A stretch of 64,000 nt of DNA from Blastomonas sp. AAP53 (GTDB taxonomy: Bacteria; Pseudomonadota; Alphaproteobacteria; Sphingomonadales; Sphingomonadaceae): the NCBI RefSeq assembly GCF_000331245.1, contig NZ_ANFZ01000009.1, positions 62,001 through 126,000 of the forward strand, given 5' to 3'. Under the pieces are notes generated by a model. That model was not told the origin of the DNA, searched no databases, and saw only the letters and a list, made by a program, of their open reading frames with translations. Positions 1-7,381 of this stretch are shown here, in pieces. The number at the start of each line of letters is the position of its first letter. The stretch's first letter is position 1. Made by a program: the position numbers and the translations under genes.

Positions 1-357
1 CTTGATCTTCGCAAAGACCCTGACGCTCAGGCCTGAGGCCTCGCCAGCAATGCGCCGGACACCGGAGGCGCGGCGGCAGGAGGCCGGACGTCCAGCGTCT
101 GTGAAGTTGCACGCCTGAACGGCCCACATTCCTGCGGCGAGCTTGGAGCCGTTGCGCAGGGACGAATTCCCGCCAACCCCGGCGATACAGTTCCACAGGT
201 CTTGCACGTGGGGCTGACCTCTCGCCGGGTCTCTGGGCATTTCGGGTCAAATGTTGCCTACCTGCAAGATCGACTACCGCCTAGAAGCGGCTGTGGAAAC
301 GCCGGTACCTCGCCAGCCATTCGGCCTTTGGCGCGCAGTGATGCCAGTTCAGGTTCG
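1..357. other. Leading stretch with no supportable gene
   Basis: No frame gives a recognisable protein. A minus-strand frame beginning with ATG at 240 stays open to the left edge (80 codons), and a plus-strand frame is open from the left edge to a stop near 118. Neither resembles a family I know, and open frames of this size are common by chance at this GC content. The stretch lies downstream of the flavin hydroxylase gene, so it could hold the end of that transcript and the edge of a neighbouring or decayed gene. No hairpin followed by a T-run was seen. Confidence 0.4.
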
Positions 358-1974
358 TCACAGCATCAAGGTATAAAGTCTCGATGCTACGGCATCCATG
401 TCTGCAGCCACAAATGTCGTCAAGACATACCGGTCTGGACGGACCAACAGGACACGATTGCGGTCCCCGCCCGCTGCTGTGAGTAGAATGTCTTTAGCAT
501 CGACAATCACGTCGTGTCCGCCACCAACCACTGCGCTACCCGAGGATGATACAAGCACGCTCTTGGGGTTCAGTTTCGCAAATATCGGGTTGCGCTGTTG
601 ATCAAAGGACGCCTTGACCGCCTCATCAAAGAAAATGATCGAAAACCCGTCACCCAAGACATCATCGAGCAATGCCTGTGTACCGTTAGACCGCAAAACC
701 AGGGGTTGAGGCAGCAGGCGGCCCACCAGAGTATGGCGCGCGCCGCGCTTGTCCGGAATTATGAAGCCTTCCTCGAACCGCGGCTTGGGTTTATATTTCA
801 TCTGTGCGAAGTAATCGCGGCATCGCGGCCACAACCCCATGATCCTGAAGCCTGTCTGGATGAAGTGCCCAACGGCGCGGTTGCGAGGCCCCATGATCCG
901 CCCCATGCGCAGCGCCAACTGGATCATGTCGCGCACATGTTCGCGGCGTTCGCTTTGATAGCTTTCCAAAAGCCGCGCAGGTGAACGCCCCGCTGTTACC
1001 GATGCAAGCTTCCAGGCCAGATTGTGTGCATCGCGAATACCGCTATTCATCCCCTGCCCAGCAAAAGGCGGCGTCAGGTGACAGGCGTCACCCGCCAGAA
1101 AGACGCGTCCCACGGACCATTTTGGCGCCAATCTTGCGTGGAAGGTATAAACCGTCTTGCGGCAAACACGACTGTTGGGATGCGCGCCATGAGCCGCCAG
1201 CAAGGCATTCACGGATTCCGGTTCAACAATCGCTTCCGGGTCTTCGCCGGGTAGCAATTTGAATTCGAACCTGCGCGTCTGGTTCGGCCCGGGAAGCGCG
1301 ATACAGGGGCGCGCAACATCGCAGAAAACAAGCGTTTCCTTGCTTTGCGTCGGCGAACTATCCAGATCGACGATCAGCCATTCTTCCTGAAACGTTTCAC
1401 CGTCCAAACTCAACCCTAGTGCGGAGCGCACCGCGCTGCGCGCACCATCTGTGCCAACCAGATAGTCGCACCGCACCGATCGGTGTGCGCCGGTTTGATC
1501 GACCAGTTCGACAGCGACGCCAGTCTCATCCTGCTTGAAGGTCCTTAGTTCGCAGCCGAACCACGTTTCGACACTCGCAGAATTGGCAAGTGCATCGCGA
1601 AGCTGGGCTTCGAATATCGGTTGGCGAAACGCGTTTCGGCGCGGGTAGCCATATGGCTGTTCGCTGGGCTCGACCTTCAGGAACAGGCGGCCTTTTGGCG
1701 TATAATATTCCGATCCATAACCGGCGACAATTTCGGTCAACACCGTGTCTATCACGCCTGCTGCTTGCATTGTCCGCAAGGATTCGTCGTCGATGGAGAC
1801 CGCGCGTGGCTCCTGGACTGTCGTTGCGTTGCGCTCCACCAGCAGCGCGCGGGTGCCATAGCGTGACAGCAGATTGGCCAGCGTCAGCCCGGTCGGTCCC
1901 CCGCCGATCACTATGACAGGATAGTGATCGGCAAGTGGCCCCTGGGAGGCGTCGTTTGAACTTCCGGCGGACAT
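358..1974 (-). CDS. FAD-dependent aromatic hydroxylase (MhpA/PheA-like monooxygenase)
   Basis: A 538-residue class A flavoprotein monooxygenase, expected to hydroxylate a phenolic ring in the cytoplasm using FAD, NAD(P)H and O2. The N-terminal dinucleotide fold carries GGGPTG at residues 24-29 and ends in an acidic 'VER' strand. The DG motif (GTDGARS) lies near 174-180 and the ribityl-binding GD motif (AGDACHLTPP) near 294-303, followed by the usual 'GQGMNSGIRDAHNLAWKL' helix. About 200 residues follow, as in MhpA and the phenol or resorcinol hydroxylases. It is the last gene of a three-gene operon, 10 bp after the FAH-type gene, so its product probably feeds the extradiol dioxygenase at the head of that operon. 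The ribosome site is weak (AAGAAAAAG), which suggests translational coupling. The family is certain; the substrate is not. Confidence 0.9.
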   Translation of the reverse strand: MSAGSSNDASQGPLADHYPVIVIGGGPTGLTLANLLSRYGTRALLVERNATTVQEPRAVSIDDESLRTMQAAGVIDTVLTEIVAGYGSEYYTPKGRLFLKVEPSEQPYGYPRRNAFRQPIFEAQLRDALANSASVETWFGCELRTFKQDETGVAVELVDQTGAHRSVRCDYLVGTDGARSAVRSALGLSLDGETFQEEWLIVDLDSSPTQSKETLVFCDVARPCIALPGPNQTRRFEFKLLPGEDPEAIVEPESVNALLAAHGAHPNSRVCRKTVYTFHARLAPKWSVGRVFLAGDACHLTPPFAGQGMNSGIRDAHNLAWKLASVTAGRSPARLLESYQSERREHVRDMIQLALRMGRIMGPRNRAVGHFIQTGFRIMGLWPRCRDYFAQMKYKPKPRFEEGFIIPDKRGARHTLVGRLLPQPLVLRSNGTQALLDDVLGDGFSIIFFDEAVKASFDQQRNPIFAKLNPKSVLVSSSGSAVVGGGHDVIVDAKDILLTAAGGDRNRVLLVRPDRYVLTTFVAADMDAVASRLYTLML

Positions 1975-1984
1975 GGGCTTTTTC

Positions 1985-2833
1985 TTAGGCTTCGGCGTGA
2001 ACCGGGTTGATCAGCAGGCCAATGCCCGGAATGTCGACTTCCACGGTATCCCCCGGCTTGAGCCACAATGGTGGCTGGCGCTTTGCGCCGACACCCCCCG
2101 GTGTGCCGGTGACGATCACATCACCAGGAGCCAGGTGCGTGAACGTGGAGATATAGGCGATGAGCTGCGGTATTGGAAAAATCATGTCAGCCGTTGGCTG
2201 AGACTGCACAACGGTTCCATTCAGCCGCGTGGTGACTGATAGCGTTGCAGGGTCGGGAATTTCGTCGGGCGTCACCAGCCAAGGACCAAAAGCGCCGGTA
2301 CCGGCAAAGTTCTTGCCAGGGGTAAATTGCGTCGTGTGCCACTGCCAATCGCGCACCGATGCATCGTTGTAACAACTGTAGCCGGCGACATGCTGCAAGG
2401 CGTCTGCTTGGGCTATATTCTTGCCCGCCTTCCCGATCACAACGGCCAGCTCGCCTTCATAGTCCAGCATGGTTGATACCTTGGGCATGATGATGGGCTC
2501 ACCATGGCCCATCTGGCTATCGGCAAAACGGACGAAAATGGAGGGGTAGCTGGTCTTCGCGCGACCAGTTTCCTGCCTGTGGCTTTCATAGTTATGCCCA
2601 ACGCAAAAGATCTTGCCCGCATTGCCGATGACGGGCGCAAACGTCAGGTCTTGCAGCGGGATCCGAGGGGCCTGTGGCGCAGCCAGCTTCACAGCTTCCA
2701 TCGCGTCGGCCGCAATCACCGCCTTCAGATCGGGGAAGCGCTCCTGCAGAACCGCTCCGATATCGATCAGAAATTCGCCTTCGACGATGCCATAACTTGC
2801 CAGGCCGCCGATGCGGACACTTCCCAATTTCAT
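1985..2833 (-). CDS. Fumarylacetoacetate hydrolase family protein (ring-fission product hydrolase, isomerase or decarboxylase)
   Basis: A 282-residue FAH-superfamily enzyme. After a short N-terminal domain (1-65) comes the FAH barrel with the 'GHNYESH' lid segment near 79-85, the metal-binding pair in LDYEGELA (Glu126 and Glu128), a further acidic ligand at Asp157 (YNDAS), and the glycine loop 'TGTPGGVG' near 245. Members hydrolyse, isomerise, hydrate or decarboxylate ring-cleavage products using Mg2+ or Mn2+. I chose ATG at 2833 because GGAG lies 6 nt upstream; a TTG four codons earlier is the alternative. It sits 25 bp after the extradiol dioxygenase and 10 bp before the hydroxylase, so it most likely processes the dioxygenase product. 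Which of the reactions it performs cannot be told from sequence. Confidence 0.88.
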   Translation of the reverse strand: MKLGSVRIGGLASYGIVEGEFLIDIGAVLQERFPDLKAVIAADAMEAVKLAAPQAPRIPLQDLTFAPVIGNAGKIFCVGHNYESHRQETGRAKTSYPSIFVRFADSQMGHGEPIIMPKVSTMLDYEGELAVVIGKAGKNIAQADALQHVAGYSCYNDASVRDWQWHTTQFTPGKNFAGTGAFGPWLVTPDEIPDPATLSVTTRLNGTVVQSQPTADMIFPIPQLIAYISTFTHLAPGDVIVTGTPGGVGAKRQPPLWLKPGDTVEVDIPGIGLLINPVHAEA

Positions 2834-2858
2834 CTTTTTCTCCAAAAATAGTAGTGCT

Positions 2859-3725
2859 TTAGCTGCGAAGCAGGCCCTGGCCCCAGCTGTTCAATGTGCG
2901 CTGTTCGTGCGGCCATTTGCCAACCGGCCGGTCATGCGCGACGGTTTCAAGCTCGGCGGAGATTTCCACCCAGTTGCCATCGGGATCATGGACAAACAGA
3001 AACAGGTTGTTGCCGGGACCATGCCGTCCTGGCCCCCACTGGATCGCGATATGCTCCGACGCCATGTGGTCGCCCCAGTCTCGGATCATGTTCCAGTCTG
3101 TGGTTTCGTAGCAGTGGTGATCGAGCCGGTCCTGTGCGGCCTTGAACACGGCAAAGCTGTGGTGCTCATCGCTGCACCGCAGGAACGACGTTCGCACACC
3201 ACCTTCGCTGTCAACAACATCGTCTGACAGGGTGAAGCCGAGCGCATCGATAAAGAAACGCACGATCTTTTCAGGGTCGCGACTTGCAACCACGACATGC
3301 TGCAACCGAGCAGGCATGCCATCCGCGACAGGACCGCCGTCAGGATTGTCCTGCGCAACGCCAAACACCAGCCGGTTGCCATCGGGATCGACCGTCTCGA
3401 TCGCATCGGCCAGCAATACTGACGCGACCTCGTGAAACATGGCGCCCGCATTGCGAATTCTGTCTTTAAGACGCTCCAGTTCGTCCCTGTCGGGCACTGC
3501 GAAACCCGCACTGACGAGGGATCTGGCCGGGCCCTCGAGAAAAATCAGGTGACGCTCGGGGCCACGGGCGATGATGGCAGCACCACAAGGTTGAAGGCGA
3601 TAACCCATGGCCCGTGCGTAGAAGTCGGCTGTCTGATGCGGATCGGGGCTGGCCAGGGCAAGATAGCGCAGGCTCGCCACAAGTGTATCAAGTGGGCGGC
3701 CCCACCGAACGGGCGCAGAAGACAT
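2859..3725 (-). CDS. Type I extradiol dioxygenase (VOC superfamily, BphC-like)
   Basis: A 288-residue two-domain vicinal-oxygen-chelate protein that should open a catechol-type ring next to the hydroxyls. The Fe(II) ligands expected for this family are present in the C-terminal domain: His143 (LQHVVV), His203 or His204 (LDHHCYE) and Glu254 (NWVEIS). The 'DEHHSFAVF' stretch at 186-194 carries the conserved His of the active-site lid. The N-terminal half (20-125) keeps the fold without ligands. The start is ATG at 3725 with GGAG 6 nt upstream; a GTG four codons earlier is less likely. It is the first gene of the operon and starts 43 bp from the inverted-repeat operator. The family is secure; substrates could be a catechol, hydroxyquinol, gallate-like compound or a biaryl catechol. 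Confidence 0.9.
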   Translation of the reverse strand: MSSAPVRWGRPLDTLVASLRYLALASPDPHQTADFYARAMGYRLQPCGAAIIARGPERHLIFLEGPARSLVSAGFAVPDRDELERLKDRIRNAGAMFHEVASVLLADAIETVDPDGNRLVFGVAQDNPDGGPVADGMPARLQHVVVASRDPEKIVRFFIDALGFTLSDDVVDSEGGVRTSFLRCSDEHHSFAVFKAAQDRLDHHCYETTDWNMIRDWGDHMASEHIAIQWGPGRHGPGNNLFLFVHDPDGNWVEISAELETVAHDRPVGKWPHEQRTLNSWGQGLLRS

Positions 3726-3767
3726 ACCTTGCTCCACAGACAGAAACCGACGAACGCATCGATTTTC

Positions 3768-3802
3768 ACAACATAATTCCTACATATCCGGAATTATGTT
3801 GT
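3768..3802. promoter_or_regulatory. Long inverted repeat in divergent promoter, probable operator (site A)
   Basis: Two perfectly complementary 13-bp arms, ACAACATAATTCC (3768-3780) and GGAATTATGTTGT (3790-3802), flank a 9-bp centre (TACATATCC). The site lies between the minus-strand ring-cleavage operon and the plus-strand stilbene-oxygenase genes. Its 23-bp core (3776-3798, read on the minus strand) matches 20 of 23 positions of a second site at 7313-7335 before the TonB receptor gene. The symmetry and recurrence point to a dimeric regulator; the IclR-type protein encoded at 9848 is the nearest candidate, by inference. Confidence 0.75.
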
Positions 3803-3828
3803 CAATCGACGATTGTTCGGTTTATGTC
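3777..3828. promoter_or_regulatory. Overlapping divergent promoters
   Basis: On the minus strand a consensus TTGACA (3805-3800) is followed after 17 nt by TAGGAA (3782-3777), a weak -10, so the operator lies between the two boxes. On the plus strand TTGTCA (3799-3804) is followed after 18 nt by TATGTC (3823-3828). The two -35 boxes share the same bases, so a protein bound at the inverted repeat would affect both directions. These are sequence matches only; start sites have not been mapped. Confidence 0.45.
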
Positions 3829-3902
3829 TGCCGCGTGCTGACGGCTTCCATGCCAGCCGCGATAATAGCATGCTCCCAAGGCGGGGCAGATCGGAGAGGT
3901 AT

Positions 3903-5366
3903 ATGACGGTCAAATTTCCTTCGACGCCGGACTTTGTCGGGGCGCTTTATGCGCCCTCGCGATTTGAAGGCTCCATTCGCGATCTGGAGGTTGAGGGCGA
4001 GATTCCCGCCGAACTCAACGGCACGTTCTTTCAGGTTTCGCCAGATCCTGCCTATCCCCCCATGCTGGGTGACGACATTTTCTTCAACGGTGATGGCGCG
4101 GTCACAGCCTTCCGGTTTGCTGGTGGCCATGTCGACATGCAGAGGCGATATGTCGAAACCGACCGCTTCAAGGCGCAACGCGCAGCCCGCAAATCACTGT
4201 TCGGGCATTACCGCAATCCCTATACCGATGATCCGTCCGTCGCAGGGCTGAGCGGCGGAACCGCCAACACGAACATTGTGCCATTTGCCGGCAAGTTGCT
4301 GGCACTCAAGGAAGACAGTCTTCCGGTCGCGATGGACCCCGATACCCTGGAAACAATCGGCAACTGGGACTTTAACGGCCAGATCGGCAACACGCCGTTC
4401 ACCGCCCATCCCAAACGCGACCCAAGCAATGGCAGCCTGCTCGCCTTCGGGTACGAAGCAGGCGGCCTGGCGTCGCGTGACGTGGTCTATTACGAGTTTT
4501 CTGCCGATGGCACCAAGCGGCGGGAAATATGGATCGAAGCACCCTATGCCAGCATGATCCATGACTTTGCGGTCACACCGAATTTTGTCGTTTTCCCGAT
4601 TGTGCCGATCACCGCCGATGGCGACAGGATGGTCGCAGGCGGGCAGCACTTCGAATGGCAGGACGATCTGCCATTTCAATTCGGCGTCATGCGCCGCGAT
4701 GGCGATGGCAGCGACATCCGCTGGTTTACGGCGCCTGCCTGCTTCCAGGCCCATGTGCTGAATGCGTTCGAAGATGGTCACAGGATTCATCTCGATATGC
4801 CAAGCTCCAGCGGCAATATCTTTCAGTTCGTCCAAAAAATCGGCGCGCCTGCTCCCGCACCACACACATTCCATTTCGAGCTCACGCGCTGGACCTTCGA
4901 TCGTGCCTCAGACGGTCGGGATGCGACGCGGCAGACCCTGTATGATGCGCCGTGTGAATTTCCCCGCTGCGATGATCGTGTTGTCGGCCTTCCTTATCGT
5001 CACGCCGTGATGCTCGGCTGTGACATGAGTTTGTACGCGATAGATCGCCTGGGTCCGCCGCCATGGCAGTTCTTCAACCAACTGGTGCACATCGATGTTG
5101 TCGCCGGCACGGCTGAAACCTGGTGCGGCGGAGATGCAGAATGCTTCCAGGAAGCCACGTTCGTGCAACGTGGTGAAAACGCACCGGAAGGAGATGGCTA
5201 CATACTGGCCCTCCTCAACCACCTCGAAACACACACGACGGAACTTGTCATCCTGGATACGCAGCGCGTTGATGCAGGCCCGGTTGCGCGGGTAAAGTTG
5301 CCGGTGCGCATGCGAATGAGCCTGCATGGCAATTGGGTCCCCGGCAAGAACATCGCGGCCGCCTAG
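3903..5366 (+). CDS. Carotenoid oxygenase family protein, probable hydroxystilbene/lignostilbene alpha,beta-dioxygenase
   Basis: A 487-residue seven-bladed propeller Fe(II) dioxygenase expected to split the central C=C of a stilbene into two aldehydes. The four iron ligands are visible: His169 (TAHPK), His220 (MIHDFA), His284 (AHVLNA) and His475 (LHGNW). Phe61, Tyr103 and Lys136 line up, with a constant offset of two, with Phe59, Tyr101 and Lys134, which I recall as the residues that hold the 4'-hydroxyl of the substrate in Novosphingobium NOV1. This favours 4-hydroxystilbenes (resveratrol, lignostilbenes) over carotenoids. No signal peptide is seen. I chose ATG at 3903, with GGAGAGG shortly upstream; an upstream in-frame ATG at 3813 would add a basic, unfamily-like tail. 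It is followed 29 bp later by an aldehyde dehydrogenase, which fits. Confidence 0.9.
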   Translation: MTVKFPSTPDFVGALYAPSRFEGSIRDLEVEGEIPAELNGTFFQVSPDPAYPPMLGDDIFFNGDGAVTAFRFAGGHVDMQRRYVETDRFKAQRAARKSLFGHYRNPYTDDPSVAGLSGGTANTNIVPFAGKLLALKEDSLPVAMDPDTLETIGNWDFNGQIGNTPFTAHPKRDPSNGSLLAFGYEAGGLASRDVVYYEFSADGTKRREIWIEAPYASMIHDFAVTPNFVVFPIVPITADGDRMVAGGQHFEWQDDLPFQFGVMRRDGDGSDIRWFTAPACFQAHVLNAFEDGHRIHLDMPSSSGNIFQFVQKIGAPAPAPHTFHFELTRWTFDRASDGRDATRQTLYDAPCEFPRCDDRVVGLPYRHAVMLGCDMSLYAIDRLGPPPWQFFNQLVHIDVVAGTAETWCGGDAECFQEATFVQRGENAPEGDGYILALLNHLETHTTELVILDTQRVDAGPVARVKLPVRMRMSLHGNWVPGKNIAAA

Positions 5367-5395
5367 CCCCGCCAATCCCATTCGAAAGGCCAACA

Positions 5396-6871
5396 ATGAC
5401 CACTGAATTTTTGCCGTACAAGGACATGGATGGGCAGTTTATTGCCGGGCAATGGCGCGCAGGACGGTCCGGAAAAGTGCTGCCCAACCATAACCCTTAC
5501 GACAGCGGCCTGCTGGGCGAGATTTCGCTCGCAAGCGAGTCCGATCTGGACGAAGCCTACCAGGCCGCCGCTGCCGCGCAAAGAAGCTGGGGCAAGTCGC
5601 TGCACAGCGAACGCAGTGCGCTGTTCCTCAGGGTTCTTGCGATCCTTGATCAGCGCAAGGACGAAATCATCGGCTGGATCGTCCGCGAAACAGGATCGAC
5701 CCTCCTCAAGGCAACCGCCGAATGGGGTGCCGTGCGCGCGGGGACAATGGAAGCTGTTGCGCTTCCTTCGCGCGTTGAAGGCAAGATCATGCCGATCGAC
5801 GTTCCGGGCAAGCAGAGCTTTGTCTATCGCGAACCGCTCGGCGTTATCGGCGTCATCAGCCCTTGGAACTTCCCGATGGTTCTATCCAACCGTTCGATCG
5901 CGCCCGCACTGGCGCTGGGCAACGCCGTCGTGGTCAAGCCGGCAGAGGATACGCCTGTTACCGGCGGCCTGTTGCTTGCCAAGATCTACGAGGAAGCAGG
6001 GCTTGCAGCGGGCCTGCTCAACGTCGTGGTAGGCGATGTGGCGGACATTGGCGATGCGTTCACCCTTCACCCCATTCCCAAGCTGATCTCATTCACCGGA
6101 TCGACGCGGGTCGGCAAGCGGATCGCCGAGATGGCGGCAACGGGCACCCGGCTCAAGCACGTCGGGCTTGAACTGGGGGGCAACGCTCCATTTGTGGTGC
6201 TAGATGATGCTGATCTTGACCTCGCGGTAGGAGCAGCGGCCTTTGGGCGCTTTCTGCATAACGGGCAGATCTGCATGAGCACCAACCGGATCATCGTCGA
6301 CGCCAGCATTTTCGATGCGTTTGTCGAAAAGTTCGTTGCACATGTGAAGACCTTCAAGACCGGCGATCCCAGCGACCCTGACACGGTGATTGGCCCGCTG
6401 ATCAACGGCAAGCAAAAAGCCGCAGCATTGCGTAACATCGCTGCTGCCCGTGCGGCGGGTTTCACCGAGGTGCTGGGAGGAGAGGCGGACGGCTTGATGG
6501 TTCCGCCACATATCTTCGTGAACGTCCCCAACGACAGCCCATTTGCGCAAACCGAACAATTTGCGCCGATCGCTCCGATCATCCGGGCAGCCAATGAAGA
6601 CGATGCGTTGCGGCTGGCGAACGAAACGGAATTCGGCCTGTCCAGTGCAGTTTTTACGCGCGATGTTGCTCGCGGTGTGCGCTTTGCACGTGGAATCGAA
6701 GCCGGCATGACCCATGTCAACGATATCTCGGTTCTCGACAGCCCGTTCAACATGTTTGGCGGGGAAAAGAACTCCGGAATCGGACGCTTCAATGGCGATT
6801 GGGTTATCGCTGAGATGACAACCGATCACTGGATTACGGTGCAGGATGGAGCACGGCACTACCCGTTCTGA
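5396..6871 (+). CDS. Aldehyde dehydrogenase (benzaldehyde/vanillin dehydrogenase-like)
   Basis: A 491-residue NAD(P)+-dependent aldehyde dehydrogenase. It shows the oxyanion Asn158 in SPWNFP, the cofactor-loop 'FTGSTRVG' near 233-240, the general base Glu259 (ELGGNAP) and the nucleophile Cys293 (GQICMST). Length and motifs match the benzaldehyde, salicylaldehyde and vanillin dehydrogenase branch ('GQICMSTNR'). ATG at 5396 has GAAAGG 6 nt before it. The gene follows the stilbene-type oxygenase by 29 bp and is probably cotranscribed with it. By context it would oxidise one or both aryl aldehydes released by the oxygenase to carboxylic acids. Family is certain; aryl specificity is inferred from the neighbours and the Cys motif. 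Confidence 0.92.
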   Translation: MTTEFLPYKDMDGQFIAGQWRAGRSGKVLPNHNPYDSGLLGEISLASESDLDEAYQAAAAAQRSWGKSLHSERSALFLRVLAILDQRKDEIIGWIVRETGSTLLKATAEWGAVRAGTMEAVALPSRVEGKIMPIDVPGKQSFVYREPLGVIGVISPWNFPMVLSNRSIAPALALGNAVVVKPAEDTPVTGGLLLAKIYEEAGLAAGLLNVVVGDVADIGDAFTLHPIPKLISFTGSTRVGKRIAEMAATGTRLKHVGLELGGNAPFVVLDDADLDLAVGAAAFGRFLHNGQICMSTNRIIVDASIFDAFVEKFVAHVKTFKTGDPSDPDTVIGPLINGKQKAAALRNIAAARAAGFTEVLGGEADGLMVPPHIFVNVPNDSPFAQTEQFAPIAPIIRAANEDDALRLANETEFGLSSAVFTRDVARGVRFARGIEAGMTHVNDISVLDSPFNMFGGEKNSGIGRFNGDWVIAEMTTDHWITVQDGARHYPF

Positions 6872-7105
6872 TCAGTCCCTGTCCGCGCTTGTGGCTTCGT
6901 CGAGGATCGGATGCATGACCGGCGCAGGGTCTGGATCGCCGAAACCAGCCATGAGACCATAATCCGCAAGTTGCGGGCATTGCGGCAACGCGCGGCGCGT
7001 TTGCAGGACACCGAAGGCCTCCGGACACTGTGGAGAATAACCCGCGCAGGATAAGCCTGCGCGACCATGGCTCGCAGCGGTCCTAGCGCTCTGGACGGGT
7101 AACAC
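6872..7105 (-). pseudogene. Possible 3' remnant of an unrecognised gene
   Basis: The 441 bp after the aldehyde dehydrogenase hold no intact gene. A minus-strand frame ending at 6872 has natural-looking GC-rich codons over its last 45 or so residues (for example ADYGLMAGFGDPDPAPVMHP) but no recognisable start or domain and is only 77 codons long. It could be the end of a truncated enzyme gene or chance. A perfect 8-bp hairpin (CGCGCAGG / CCTGCGCG, loop ATAAG) lies inside it at 7043-7063; no T-run follows on either strand. I see nothing definable between 7106 and 7312. Confidence 0.25.
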
Positions 7106-7312
7106 CAGCGCGGGATCGTCGCACCGCGCGCTTGCGCATGCGTTGGTGCCAGCACAGCTGCAGACTGGTCATGTCCAGCAAGACCTTGCCGATCTCCCGA
7201 CATTCCATCCAGCTGGATTTGGGTGTGCACCAGCGCCGTATGGAGGCTCTTCGTTCCTCGGCCGAAATTCAAAAATGACGCCCTGTTTCTCCGAAACGCC
7301 AAATTTGTGTTG

Positions 7313-7335
7313 CATATTTCCGGATATACAGGAAT
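7313..7335. promoter_or_regulatory. Second copy of the operator core (site B) before the TonB receptor gene
   Basis: The 23-bp core differs from site A at three positions only. The shared centre reads TTCCGGATAT, then two variable bases, then AGGAAT. The flanking arms are less symmetrical than in site A. It ends 46 bp before the receptor ATG and overlaps the region where a -35/-10 pair would sit (TTGCAT at 7310-7315 is a possible -35). It links the receptor gene to the divergent catabolic operons. Confidence 0.65.
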
Positions 7336-7381
7336 ATGGTCATTATAAATGAGGGCCAGAAAGGTTATCAGGGGAGGCATC

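Noticed and set aside
1-240. An 80-codon minus-strand frame from ATG 240 to the left edge as a partial gene
   Set aside because: No family resemblance, no ribosome site and no hydrophobic or motif pattern; open frames of this size are expected by chance here.
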